This document shows positions 1 to 7,057 of a stretch of 12,306 nt of DNA, piece by piece. The stretch comes from Methylococcaceae bacterium (GTDB lineage Bacteria > Pseudomonadota > Gammaproteobacteria > Methylococcales > Methylomonadaceae): the NCBI GenBank assembly GCA_947506075.1, contig CANNNN010000041.1, positions 1 to 12,306 of the forward strand. The letters are read 5' to 3'. Each line of letters opens with the position of its first letter. Position 1 is the stretch's first letter. The notes under the pieces were generated by a model, which was not told where the DNA came from, ran no database searches, and worked only from the letters and a program-made list of their open reading frames with translations. A program made the position numbers and the translations under genes.

Positions 1-418
1 AATGAATGGAGAGTTTTTCTGATTCATTTATACATGAAAAGAGATTGCTTTTGATGGCCTTATCGGACTTGTAATTGCACAAAGTGTAAAGCGAGAAATG
101 AAGGATGCCAATTTGTTACTATTTTTTGTAGATACCCTTGCGCTACGAGACAGGAACTGCATTCAAAGAAGCTGTATTTCGACAAATTTTAACCGCATAC
201 AGCAGTGAAGATAAATATAGCTGATGGCAACACAAGGAAATTTTAATACCTCAACCCCCACATACACACACTTATCTTTTTAGGATAGACGATCGAACAC
301 TTAACCGCATTGCAACGACCAATTGCTCAAGTTATTCGTACTCGCTCATTAGCTTGACGCCTATGGTTGCTACCCACAATCAACCTAAAATACTTAAGCT
401 ACAGCAATTAGGTTTTAT
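1..418. other. Gene-free stretch at the left edge
   Basis: No gene can be supported here. Short open stretches on the + strand (38-211 in one frame, 132-224 in another) read like plausible protein. They have no good ribosome binding site, they stop within about 60 codons, and I recognise no family. They may be relics of a decayed gene. A weak inverted pair, AACCTAA (382-388) with TTAGGTT (408-414), lies just past the end of the DUF1249 gene. It could slow transcription but lacks a T-tract on the minus strand. Confidence 0.4.
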
Positions 419-874
419 CTAAGCCAACACCTCTCTATGCAAAATTTGAGCACTAAACAAATATTCTTTTTTTAAGCAGTGATCCAGCCACTTTTGCAGG
501 AAATAATTTAATCGCCATTTGTAATTCATGATTTCACGGCTTAACCCAGGATCTTTAAAAACCTGTGCCACACCGGCACGGGCATGATCGCTTAATACTT
601 CGGCCAAGTGCGCATCCAGATAAACCCTTATTTTCACAGCCGGCGATAGCAATTCATCCTGTTCGGAATTGAAGCAATGGCTAAGCTCTAGGGTTAAGGT
701 ATACGGCGTACGTTCAATGATTTCAAGATACAGCGCAGTATTATGGGGAGCAAGGCCAATGGCAGTTTCATTAAAAGCCATGAGGTCTGGAATTAACTTA
801 AACAGCTTTTGATAATTTGATTCGCAGACTTGTTCGAGACAAGCCGCTTTATTGACTGGATTGATTAAGCCCAT
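419..874 (-). CDS. yqiB: DUF1249 family protein (YqiB-like)
   Basis: This predicted soluble cytoplasmic protein of 151 residues belongs to the DUF1249 family, whose E. coli member is YqiB. Its function is not established. The family look is clear: an N-terminal segment of the type LEQVCESNYQKLFKLIP, a central stretch TLTLELSHCF followed by VKIRVYLDAHLAEVLS, and a C-terminal NYFLQKWLDHCLKKEY that matches the YqiB ending. I place the start at the ATG at 874 because it lies 8 bases after the queD stop and because YqiB begins near this point. An ATG at 925 would add 17 residues, overlap queD by 43 bases and has an AGGT in front of it, so it remains possible. The gene follows queD closely and is probably co-transcribed with it. 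The assignment by residue pattern is fairly sure, the start less so. Confidence 0.8.
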   Translation of the reverse strand: MGLINPVNKAACLEQVCESNYQKLFKLIPDLMAFNETAIGLAPHNTALYLEIIERTPYTLTLELSHCFNSEQDELLSPAVKIRVYLDAHLAEVLSDHARAGVAQVFKDPGLSREIMNYKWRLNYFLQKWLDHCLKKEYLFSAQILHREVLA

Positions 875-882
875 GACTGACG

Positions 883-1287
883 TCAGCTTTCCCGATAACA
901 AGCATGGGCGCTGGAGGTTTCCCATAACACTACCTGAGCAACATTAAAACCTGACTGCTTTAGGTGCTGATAAATCATTTTACTCAGAACTTCTGCTGTA
1001 GGGTGCTCTTCCAGGGCAAGAAATCGCTCATTGTTTGCAGTAAGCATCGGGATAATCGGATCATCTTTATGCAGCAGAAAATTATGATCTAGATACAGAT
1101 CAATATAGGCTTCAACGCAATCTTTAATATCGGAAAAATCACAGACCATGCCTTGCTCGTTGAGCTGCTCCTGCTCTATAGATATCGAGGCCTTAACACT
1201 GTGTCCATGTAAATTGCGGCACTTTCCGGGGTGATTCATTAACCGGTGACCGTAACAAAAATACACCTCTTTGGTAATCGTATACAT
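883..1287 (-). CDS. queD: 6-carboxy-5,6,7,8-tetrahydropterin synthase (QueD/PTPS family)
   Basis: This enzyme of the 6-pyruvoyl-tetrahydropterin synthase family is expected to turn 7,8-dihydroneopterin triphosphate into 6-carboxytetrahydropterin, the second step of queuosine (7-deazaguanine) synthesis, in the cytoplasm. All key residues are visible in the 134-residue product. The zinc ligands are His14, His27 and His29, the last two in a LHGHS motif. The catalytic Cys is Cys23, four residues before His27. Asp67-His68 sits in LDHNFLL, PTAEVL is at 96-101, and the active-site Glu123 is in WETSSA. The length is normal for the family. Starting later would lose His14, so the ATG at 1287 is required. 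No Shine-Dalgarno sequence precedes it; a TATAAT box ends one base before the ATG. It sits between the PilZ gene (60 bases upstream) and DUF1249. A paralogous pterin role other than queuosine cannot be excluded. Confidence 0.9.
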   Translation of the reverse strand: MYTITKEVYFCYGHRLMNHPGKCRNLHGHSVKASISIEQEQLNEQGMVCDFSDIKDCVEAYIDLYLDHNFLLHKDDPIIPMLTANNERFLALEEHPTAEVLSKMIYQHLKQSGFNVAQVVLWETSSAHACYRES

Positions 1288-1288
1288 G

Positions 1289-1315
1289 ATTATAATACAG
1301 TTCGAATGATGTCAA
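1289..1315 (-). promoter_or_regulatory. Sigma70-like promoter abutting queD
   Basis: On the minus strand a perfect TTGACA (1315-1310) is followed after 15 bases by a perfect TATAAT (1294-1289). Only one base separates this from the queD ATG at 1287. A shifted -10, TATTAT (1297-1292), would put the transcript start at or near the ATG itself. With no Shine-Dalgarno sequence present, a leaderless or near-leaderless mRNA is the simplest reading. The 15-base spacer is shorter than the usual 17, so use of these boxes is an inference. Confidence 0.4.
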
Positions 1316-1347
1316 AAACTTGAGTGGCCTGCCGTGAATTAGTCGTC

Positions 1348-1647
1348 TTAGCCCCCTTTTATGCTCTTTATGATGCCGGCAATCTCATAACTACCACCGG
1401 CTATTTCGGTACTTCTGATAACGTCGATAAAAGCCGTCATCGACGGTGTGACGGTGCTCTTAGGAATGACGTTTATTTCCATCGCTTTACCGGGATCAAA
1501 AAAACGGTCAGCAATAAATGAAACACCAGCACCGCTGATTGACGAACAGCGCCCCTGGTGCAGCTCATCCGAACCCGCAAGCTTGTAGTTAATATCACAG
1601 TCTATTTCCATTCGAATAAAGCTGCGCTTCTCGTCATATCCCAACAT
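1348..1647 (-). CDS. PilZ domain protein
   Basis: This single-domain PilZ protein of 99 residues probably binds cyclic di-GMP in the cytoplasm. The N-terminal RxxxR motif is present as Arg8-SFI-Arg12. The second signature, normally [D/N]xSxxG, appears as Ser36-I-Ser38-G-A-Gly41, so the usual Asp/Asn is Ser. The rest is the short beta-barrel expected for the family (INYKL, AGVSFIAD, AMEINVIP, FIDVIRS, YEIAGIIKSI). I choose the ATG at 1647 because a perfect GGAGG (1658-1654) precedes it by 6 bases; an upstream ATG at 1704 lacks such support and adds a tail with no PilZ character. No partner domain is fused. It lies upstream of queD on the same strand, 60 bases away, but queD seems to have its own promoter. 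Family assignment is good; real c-di-GMP binding is uncertain because of the Asp/Asn to Ser change. Confidence 0.8.
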   Translation of the reverse strand: MLGYDEKRSFIRMEIDCDINYKLAGSDELHQGRCSSISGAGVSFIADRFFDPGKAMEINVIPKSTVTPSMTAFIDVIRSTEIAGGSYEIAGIIKSIKGG

Positions 1648-2045
1648 GTTATTCCTCCGGTCAAGTTTACATTTACCACATGCCAAGACTCTGCAGCAAA
1701 GCATTAGCTATAAATTTTACTATAAAAAGCCCCACAAGAACGCATGATTTTGCTTTACAGGCGAATTTATTATCAGCTATTCCAATGCATGACGGGACTT
1801 GTAAGCCGTACGCCGATAAGCTGACCAATGACTTAACTTTACCAGGAAGGGAGTGTAAGCTCTGAATAATAATTGCATCCTGGCAAACCTAGAAAACACA
1901 TTTTAGTCAATGATAAACACGGTTTATGCAGACAATAAAAGCAATATAGCATTTTTTGTCTGTCAAATTAGTGGAATTACCAGCCTCACATAACATAATG
2001 TTTTATATGTTCTTATTTGCACAAAGACATGACTAAATGTTTGCA
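1648..2045. other. Intergenic stretch between cytochrome c4 and PilZ genes
   Basis: This is nearly 400 bases without a supported gene. Short open frames on the + strand overlap it but have no ribosome site and no recognisable protein. The part nearest 1647 must hold the PilZ promoter and its ribosome site; TATAGT-like boxes are present on the minus strand around 1715-1730 but no convincing -35 goes with them. The 1880-2045 part is AT-rich and should contain the end of the cytochrome c4 transcript. I see no clear terminator hairpin there. Confidence 0.4.
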
Positions 2046-2612
2046 TTATAACGAGCCAAAATAGACTGCTAATGCTTTAATGTCGGCTTCAGACAGATTA
2101 GCGGCAAGGGCTTGCATCGGCCCATTTTTACGAATACCACTTTTAAAGTTTTTTAATTGTTGCTCCAGATATTCAGGATGTTGCCCGGCAAGTCTTGGGA
2201 ATTGGCCGTTACCTTCAGCTGATAGACCGTGGCATCCTAGACACATACTGGCTTTGGATTCGCCTGCTTTTGCAAGTGCCGAGTCGCCACCGGCTTTGCC
2301 GGCTTTTTGACTGGAAAAATAAGCAGCAAGATTGTCCATGTCTTCGCTGCTCAGATGGGTCGCTATCGATTGCATCATTGCATTGCTACGACTTCCAGTC
2401 TTGAAGGCTTTAAGCTGATTGACTAGATAGGGCGACTGCTGCGCAGCCAAGCTTGGCCATTGTGGACTACCGCTACCACCCCTCTGGCCATGACAGCCAA
2501 TACAGGCGCTCGCTTTTTGTTCTCCGGCGCTAATGTCCTCAGCCGATACCGGCAAGGTAAAAGATAAAGTCAGGAACAAGGATAAAATAAAGGGGGGACT
2601 TTTTGATGTCAT
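2046..2612 (-). CDS. Diheme cytochrome c4 (periplasmic)
   Basis: This 188-residue exported c-type cytochrome has two heme domains and is a c4-type electron carrier between the bc1 complex or other donors and terminal oxidases. A signal peptide covers residues 1-24 (hydrophobic core at about 8-20, VSA cleavage site before EDIS). Heme sites are CIGCH (37-41) and CLGCH (124-128). The sixth heme ligands are likely Met79 or Met80 in SNAMMQSI and Met166 in KNGPMQAL. The two halves are internal repeats: PSLAAQQSPYLVNQLKAFK near 53-71 matches PRLAGQHPEYLEQQLKNFK near 139-157. Length and order are normal for c4. The start is well supported by GAGGTGA three bases before the ATG. No operon partner is adjacent on either side. 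Confidence 0.92.
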   Translation of the reverse strand: MTSKSPPFILSLFLTLSFTLPVSAEDISAGEQKASACIGCHGQRGGSGSPQWPSLAAQQSPYLVNQLKAFKTGSRSNAMMQSIATHLSSEDMDNLAAYFSSQKAGKAGGDSALAKAGESKASMCLGCHGLSAEGNGQFPRLAGQHPEYLEQQLKNFKSGIRKNGPMQALAANLSEADIKALAVYFGSL

Positions 2613-2826
2613 GGCTCACCTCATGGATGGGTTAAACTATTTATTTGATGATCTATCCCTAGCATCTGTTTATTTCAGATATGACCCACACTATACAACT
2701 AAAAAACTTAATTGATTACTAAATAATTAATACGTAAATAGTGAACAATTTACATCAATGCCAGTGTCTCGAAGGGAGGTATCTGGGGAATTTATCCGCA
2801 GTAGATGCATGATGTAAAATCAAGGA

Positions 2827-2859
2827 CTTGCTATGTTCACAAGACCCGAACATAGCAAG
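2827..2859 (-). terminator. Hairpin terminator after sspB
   Basis: CTTGCTATGTTC (2827-2838) is a perfect 12-bp inverted match to GAACATAGCAAG (2848-2859), with a 9-base loop. It begins 7 bases beyond the sspB stop codon. On the minus strand the stem is followed by TCCTTGATTTT, an imperfect T-tract. The position and perfect stem support a rho-independent terminator for sspAB; the weak T-run leaves some doubt. Confidence 0.65.
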
Positions 2860-2865
2860 CTACTA

Positions 2866-3246
2866 TTATTTTACGATGCGTAAAGTGGGCTTGGCCACCG
2901 GCTTTTTTACCGGCGGTGGTGGCTCATCGCTATCGCTGTCTTCCAGATCGAAGATCATGCCTTTGCCGTTTTCCTTAGCGTAGATTGCCAACACCGCAGT
3001 AACCGGCGTAAAAATGTGCATGGATTTTCCGCTAAACCGGGCGTTAAATTCAATTTCCTCGTTGCCGAGGGAAAGTCCCTGTATCGCTTCCGGCCTTATA
3101 TTTAATACGATTTTTCCGTCCTCAATAAATTGTGTCGGTAAAATTGCATTGGTGTTTCCTGCATCCACAAGTAGATGCGGAGTCAGGTTGTTATCAATAA
3201 TCCATTCGTAAATTGAACGAATCAAATAGGGCTTTAGAGATGTCAT
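2866..3246 (-). CDS. sspB: ClpXP adaptor SspB (stringent starvation protein B)
   Basis: SspB binds the ssrA tag on stalled-ribosome products and hands them to the ClpXP protease in the cytoplasm. The 126-residue protein has the full family layout. A folded tag-binding domain covers about 1-100 and begins TSLKPYLIRSIYEWI; HLLVDA lies near 24-29 and the later strand NEEIEFNARFSGK near 62-74. A flexible acidic and proline-rich linker follows (EDSDSDEPPPPVKKP, about 101-115), and then the ClpX-docking tail KPTLRIVK (119-126), the known XB motif. It lies 11 bases after sspA, as in most gammaproteobacteria, and a hairpin terminator follows it. No strong Shine-Dalgarno sequence is visible in front of the ATG, so translation is probably coupled to sspA. 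Confidence 0.95.
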   Translation of the reverse strand: MTSLKPYLIRSIYEWIIDNNLTPHLLVDAGNTNAILPTQFIEDGKIVLNIRPEAIQGLSLGNEEIEFNARFSGKSMHIFTPVTAVLAIYAKENGKGMIFDLEDSDSDEPPPPVKKPVAKPTLRIVK

Positions 3247-3257
3247 GGCGCTAAGTA

Positions 3258-3893
3258 TTATTTTAGAGGCTGTTCGATCATTTCTTTTTCGGCTTCGCTC
3301 AGACTGCGTTTGAAAGCGGCCCGGCTGAATATCCGTTGGGCATAATTGTTGATTACATCATTCGGTGAAGATACGTCAATACCGATGCTGGGTAGACGCC
3401 ATAATAACGGAGCAATCACGCAATCGATCAGTGAGAACTCATCACTCATAAAATAAGGCTTGGCGGCAAAAATAGGCGTGGCCGACAAGATACTCTCCCT
3501 GAGCATTTTTTTAGCTCGGGCAGATTTTTTTTCTCCAGAAAACAAAATTTCGTCCAGTAACTGATACCAGTCCTGGTCGATACGTTTAATCAGCATTCTG
3601 GCATTGGCCCGCGAAACCGGATCCATTTGATGCAATGGCGGGTGCGGAAAGCGCTCATCAAGATATTCCATGATGATGCGCGAGTCATAAAGCACAAGAT
3701 CGCGTTCAATAAGTGTCGGTGATGAGCCGTTGGGATTTAGCTCAAGTAAATCCTCAGGCGGCTCGGCAGGATCATAATATTCTATGTCAGCGACCACTCC
3801 TTTTTCGTGCAAAACGAAGCGTGCGCAGTGGCTCATCGCGCAGGTTGGGGATGAGAAAAGCGTCATTACGGATTTACGGGTAATATTTGTCAC
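3258..3893 (-). CDS. sspA: Stringent starvation protein A (SspA)
   Basis: SspA is an RNA-polymerase-associated regulator with a glutathione-transferase fold but no known transferase activity, acting in starvation and acid stress. The 211-residue product has an N-terminal thioredoxin-like half from about residue 9 (VMTLFSSPT) and the segment SRIIMEYLDERFPHPP. Its PHPP pocket (83-86) is the surface patch needed for SspA function in E. coli. The helical C-terminal half contains KPYFMSDEFSLIDC and APLLWRLP. The active-site region reads PTCAMSHCAR, with Cys18 and Cys23, unlike the Asp and Gln of E. coli. I place the start at a GTG at 3893, which has AGAGG 9 bases upstream; a TTG at 3902 directly after this AGAGG is less likely. 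sspB follows. The usual upstream petABC and ribosomal genes are not present. Confidence 0.92.
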   Translation of the reverse strand: MTNITRKSVMTLFSSPTCAMSHCARFVLHEKGVVADIEYYDPAEPPEDLLELNPNGSSPTLIERDLVLYDSRIIMEYLDERFPHPPLHQMDPVSRANARMLIKRIDQDWYQLLDEILFSGEKKSARAKKMLRESILSATPIFAAKPYFMSDEFSLIDCVIAPLLWRLPSIGIDVSSPNDVINNYAQRIFSRAAFKRSLSEAEKEMIEQPLK

Positions 3894-3937
3894 GAATAAC
3901 AACCTCTTTAAGACGTGTGGAGCGATAAAAAAAGTGC

Positions 3938-3946
3938 ATTATAACA
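3938..3946 (-). promoter_or_regulatory. Extended -10 promoter of sspAB
   Basis: On the minus strand TGTTATAAT (3946-3938) is a perfect extended -10 element (TGnTATAAT), about 45 bases upstream of the sspA start codon. No good -35 is visible at the proper distance, which is normal for extended -10 promoters. Transcription would start near 3931, leaving a leader of about 40 bases that carries the AGAGG ribosome site. Confidence 0.5.
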
Positions 3947-4614
3947 GGAAGTCGATGTTTTTATTTACAGATGTTAAAGTCGAGAATTTTTTGGATATCC
4001 TAATACGGGTTTTTCCAATAGCCTATTTCTAAAACTCCCCAGTAACTGGGTTAATATTAATGTAGTTAGGGCAGTTATCTTTGCCATCATTAAAATTAAC
4101 CAATATCTGTCAGCAGTATTCATAAAAATAATAACTAAGGAACGAGCACGAAATAATTTGAGCAACCTTTAAAATAGGTCATTTCAAGTATGGCAACATA
4201 ATTCCATTACCCAGATGCCTATCAAATATAATATTCATTGATTTTTTGACAGCGGGTTGATCTGGAATCATGTGTAAATATTGAATCCGGATTCGATTTT
4301 ATAGTTCAGCAAGCCGCTGACATTATCAGACATCAACACAAGCTTCGAAAAGCAAATAGTTTTTACGAGCCAGATGCTCAAATCGCCGCTTGCGCTGGGG
4401 TCAAATATTTTCGGATTGACCCAGACAAGACTGCTGGCCTTATTTTTTAAGACGTTGATAATATTATTTTTATTGATTTTTAATACCCGCCCCGCATAAC
4501 CAATTTCGCTGCTATTGGATCGCGTTCGCCGTGTGCATCACACCCTGCTAACATGTCACGCATAGTCACCCACACTCTTGATCAAAACTTCGAAAACCAA
4601 AAGTATATCGAAAA
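3947..4614. other. Long gene-poor stretch between sspA and sdhE
   Basis: About 670 bases hold no gene that I can support. The + strand frame 4250-4450 is open for 66 sense codons and ends in TAA. It reads like natural protein (for example AADIIRHQHKLRKANSFYEP) but has no ATG and no ribosome site, so it may be a decayed gene end. A minus-strand open frame near 3974-4165 has no ribosome site and no recognisable family. A short GTGTG-cat-CACAC hairpin lies near 4531-4543, between the sdh operon end and this stretch, with no T-tract. No clear terminator for the sdh operon was found. Confidence 0.4.
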
Positions 4615-4863
4615 TTACTGATTGAACCCACTACCCAAATTTAATGACGCGCCTAATGCTACAAATTTCTCCATTCCGGGCGCCAACTCACCGATCAAAA
4701 CTCCCGACAACTGGTCATCCTCAAGCGCTAACAGCTCCTCAAACAAAGCCTGTTCTTGCTGATCCGCCAACAAATATCCGGTTTCCAGATAACGGTTCAA
4801 TAGCAAATCCAGCTCTTTAGTACCACGCCTGCATTGCCATTTCAATCGATCCAGCTGGCTCAT
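4615..4863 (-). CDS. sdhE: FAD assembly factor SdhE
   Basis: SdhE (also called CptB/YgfY) is a small cytoplasmic chaperone that promotes covalent attachment of FAD to SdhA. The 82-residue product shows the family signature RGxxE as Arg13-Gly14-Thr15-Lys16-Glu17 within RRGTKELD, followed by the helical segment RYLETGYLLADQQEQALFEELLALEDDQL. Length matches the family. Its ATG overlaps the sdhB stop codon by one base (TAATG), so translation is coupled to sdhB. Lying as the last gene of sdhCDAB fits its role in making complex II. No clear terminator follows. Confidence 0.92.
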   Translation of the reverse strand: MSQLDRLKWQCRRGTKELDLLLNRYLETGYLLADQQEQALFEELLALEDDQLSGVLIGELAPGMEKFVALGASLNLGSGFNQ

Positions 4864-5648
4864 TAACCGAGTTTTCTCTGTACCAGCATTTTTTTAGTTT
4901 CAGCGATGGCTTTGGCAGGATTCAAGCCCTTGGGGCAGGTATCGGTACAATTCATGATCGTATGACAGCGGTACAATTTAAACGGGTCTTCCAATTCATC
5001 AAGGCGTTCGCCGGTATTTTCATCGCGGCTGTCGACCAGCCAGCGATAGGCTTGCAGCAACACAGCAGGACCTAAATAACGTTCGCTGTTCCACCAGTAA
5101 CTGGGGCAGCTGGTCGAGCAACAGGCGCATAACACGCAGTCATATAAGCCATCCAGCTTTGCCCGATCTTCCTTACTTTGCAGGCGCTCGGAATCGGCAG
5201 GCGGCGGGGTCTGGGTTTCTATCCACGGCTTGATCGACGCGTATTGCGCATAAAAATGGGTCATATCCGGCACCAAGTCTTTAATGACCTGCAGATGCGG
5301 CAGCGGATAGATTTTAATCGTGTCGGGATATGACGCTATGGCTTTGGTGCAGGCCAGAGTGTTTTTACCGTTAACTGTCATCGCGCAGGAACCGCATACG
5401 CCTTCACGACAGGAACGCCTAAAGGTTAAGCTGCTGTCGATCTCATTCTTGATTTTCAGGATCGCATCCAGCACCATCGGGCCGCAGCTGTCCATATCCA
5501 GCTCAAAGATATCGATGCGCGGGTTTTCGCCGGACTCGGGATCCCAGCGGTACACCTCAAAGCGACGGATGTTGGTTGCACTTGCAGGCGCTTTAAAGGT
5601 TTTGCCCTCGATTAAGACCGAGTTTTTTGGCAGGGTAAATTCAGCCAT
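4863..5648 (-). CDS. sdhB: Succinate dehydrogenase iron-sulfur subunit
   Basis: SdhB carries electrons from the flavin of SdhA to ubiquinone at the SdhCD membrane anchor of complex II. The 261-residue product has all cluster ligands: Cys80, Cys85, Cys88 and Cys100 for the [2Fe-2S] cluster (CREGVCGSC and LACT); Cys171, Cys174, Cys177 and Cys238 for [4Fe-4S]; and Cys181, Cys228 and Cys234 for [3Fe-4S], in CVLCACCSTSCP and CHTIMNCTDTCPKG. Pro182 and the Trp pair in SYWWN correspond to the quinone-site residues of E. coli SdhB. The start codon overlaps the sdhA stop (TAATG), with GAGGG 8 bases upstream. It is somewhat longer than the E. coli subunit because of a 20-residue N-terminal addition. 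The frame is intact, unlike the sdhA upstream. Confidence 0.97.
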   Translation of the reverse strand: MAEFTLPKNSVLIEGKTFKAPASATNIRRFEVYRWDPESGENPRIDIFELDMDSCGPMVLDAILKIKNEIDSSLTFRRSCREGVCGSCAMTVNGKNTLACTKAIASYPDTIKIYPLPHLQVIKDLVPDMTHFYAQYASIKPWIETQTPPPADSERLQSKEDRAKLDGLYDCVLCACCSTSCPSYWWNSERYLGPAVLLQAYRWLVDSRDENTGERLDELEDPFKLYRCHTIMNCTDTCPKGLNPAKAIAETKKMLVQRKLG

Positions 5649-7057
5649 TAGTACACCCTCTCTTTTGGTGGGATTACGTCGACTTCGTCGGTCAAGGTGT
5701 ACATATGTACCGGCCGATAGTCGATTTTAACCTGATCATCAACCAGCCAGGTCAAGGTATGTTTCATCCAGTTTTCGTCATCGCGCTTCGGATAATCTTC
5801 CCGCGCATGACCACCCCGGCTCTCGGTACGGTTACCGGCCGCGTTGATTGCCACGGTGGCCTGACTCAGTAAATTATCCAGCTCCAGGGTTTCGACCAAA
5901 TCGGTATTCCAGATCAGGGATTGATCGGCGACTCTGACATCGGCAAAAGCTTTTCTGACCTCGGCCATGGCCTCTATGCCTTCGGTCAGTGTGACATCGG
6001 TTCTGAATACTGCTGCTTTGCTTTGCATGACTTTTTGCATGTCCAGACGAATGTCCGCTGTCATGCGACTGCCGTTCGCATTGCGGATTTTGTCAAAACG
6101 GGCGATAGCTTTGTCGCAGGCATTGCTAGATAACGGCTTTAGCCTGGAACCCGGCTTGATCAGTTCGGCACAGCGTATCGCGGCTGAGCGGCCAAATACC
6201 ACCAGATCGAGCAACGAATTGGAGCCCAGACGGTTTGCGCCATGCACGGAGACGCAGGCCGCTTCGCCGATAGCCATCAAACCAGGAACCACAGAATCAG
6301 GGTCATCGCCCTTCAAGGTCACGACTTCGGCTTTGTAATTGGTCGGTATGCCACCCATGTTGTAATGCACGGTCGGCAGCACTGGTATTGGCTGTTTGGT
6401 CACATCGACATCGGCAAAAATCCTCGAGGTTTCGGAAATGCCCGGCAAACGCTCGTGAATAATATCCGGATCCAGATGCTCGATATGCAGATGGATATGA
6501 TCTTTCAGTGGCCCTACGCCGCGACCTTCGTTGATTTCTATAGTCATCGCGCGACTGACCACATCGCGTGAAGCCAGATCCTTGGCCGACGGCGCATAAC
6601 GTTCCATGAAACGCTCGCCTTCCGAATTGGTCAGATAACCGCCCTCGCCTCTTACGCCTTCGGTAATCAAGCAGCCGGCGCCGTAGATGCCGGTTGGGTG
6701 AAACTGAATAAACTCCATGTCCTGTAATGGCAAACCGGCGCGCAACACCATCGCATTACCGTCGCCGGTCACGGTATGCGCCGAGGTGCAGGAGAAAAAC
6801 GTGCGTCCATAACCCCCGGTCGCCAACACCGTCATCTGAGATTTGAACAAATGCAAAGTTCCGTCCTCCAGTCTCCAGGCCAACACGCCGCGACATTCGC
6901 CGTCCTCCATGATCAAATCCAGCGCGATGTATTCGACGAAGAATTCGGCCTTGTGTTTTAAGGCCTGCTGATACAAGGTATGCAAAATTGCATGACCGGT
7001 CTTGTCGGCCGCCGCGCAAGTGCGCAACGCCAGACCTTTGCCGTAATGCGTGGTCAT
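5648..7057 (-). CDS. sdhA: Succinate dehydrogenase flavoprotein, back part of a frameshifted sdhA
   Basis: This 469-codon frame holds most of SdhA, the subunit that oxidises succinate to fumarate at a covalent FAD. Visible landmarks, numbered from the ATG at 7057, are LATGGYGRTF (78-87), FHPTG (119-123), EGVRGEGGYL (133-142), HYNMGGIPT (231-239) with the substrate-binding His, and NRLGSNSLLDLVVFGR (275-290). It ends normally with VIPPKERVY and overlaps the sdhB ATG. The region upstream of the ATG in this frame still reads IYQRAFGG, the expected SdhA sequence, so coding continuity is broken only near 7081-7083. Restoring one base would join it to the front part as a protein of about 594 residues, the normal length. 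The ATG overlaps the stop of the front part (ATGA), which could allow re-initiation. As it stands, this part lacks the FAD-linked His. Confidence 0.93.
   Translation of the reverse strand: MTTHYGKGLALRTCAAADKTGHAILHTLYQQALKHKAEFFVEYIALDLIMEDGECRGVLAWRLEDGTLHLFKSQMTVLATGGYGRTFFSCTSAHTVTGDGNAMVLRAGLPLQDMEFIQFHPTGIYGAGCLITEGVRGEGGYLTNSEGERFMERYAPSAKDLASRDVVSRAMTIEINEGRGVGPLKDHIHLHIEHLDPDIIHERLPGISETSRIFADVDVTKQPIPVLPTVHYNMGGIPTNYKAEVVTLKGDDPDSVVPGLMAIGEAACVSVHGANRLGSNSLLDLVVFGRSAAIRCAELIKPGSRLKPLSSNACDKAIARFDKIRNANGSRMTADIRLDMQKVMQSKAAVFRTDVTLTEGIEAMAEVRKAFADVRVADQSLIWNTDLVETLELDNLLSQATVAINAAGNRTESRGGHAREDYPKRDDENWMKHTLTWLVDDQVKIDYRPVHMYTLTDEVDVIPPKERVY

Noticed and set aside
34..210. Cysteine-rich reading on the + strand (CNCTKCKARNEGC) beginning with an ATG at 34 and crossing an in-frame TGA at 52-54, which could suggest a selenoprotein or a TGA-recoded gene.
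   Set aside because: There is no ribosome site or recoding element. Two other frames of the same bases look equally protein-like, and I recognise no family. Chance or a decayed gene is simpler.
1324..1865. Plus-strand open frames opposite and upstream of the PilZ gene.
   Set aside because: They lack ribosome sites and recognisable protein character, and overlap a well-supported gene or promoter region on the other strand.
4111..4126. The 16-base string AGCAGTATTCATAAAA near 4111-4126 also appears within the gene at 8901-9386.
   Set aside because: One copy lies inside a coding region and the flanks do not match. A single shared 16-mer in 12 kb is compatible with chance.
4531..4543. GTGTG-cat-CACAC hairpin as a terminator for the sdh operon.
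   Set aside because: The stem is only 5 bp with no T-tract on the minus strand, about 70 bases past the sdhE stop.
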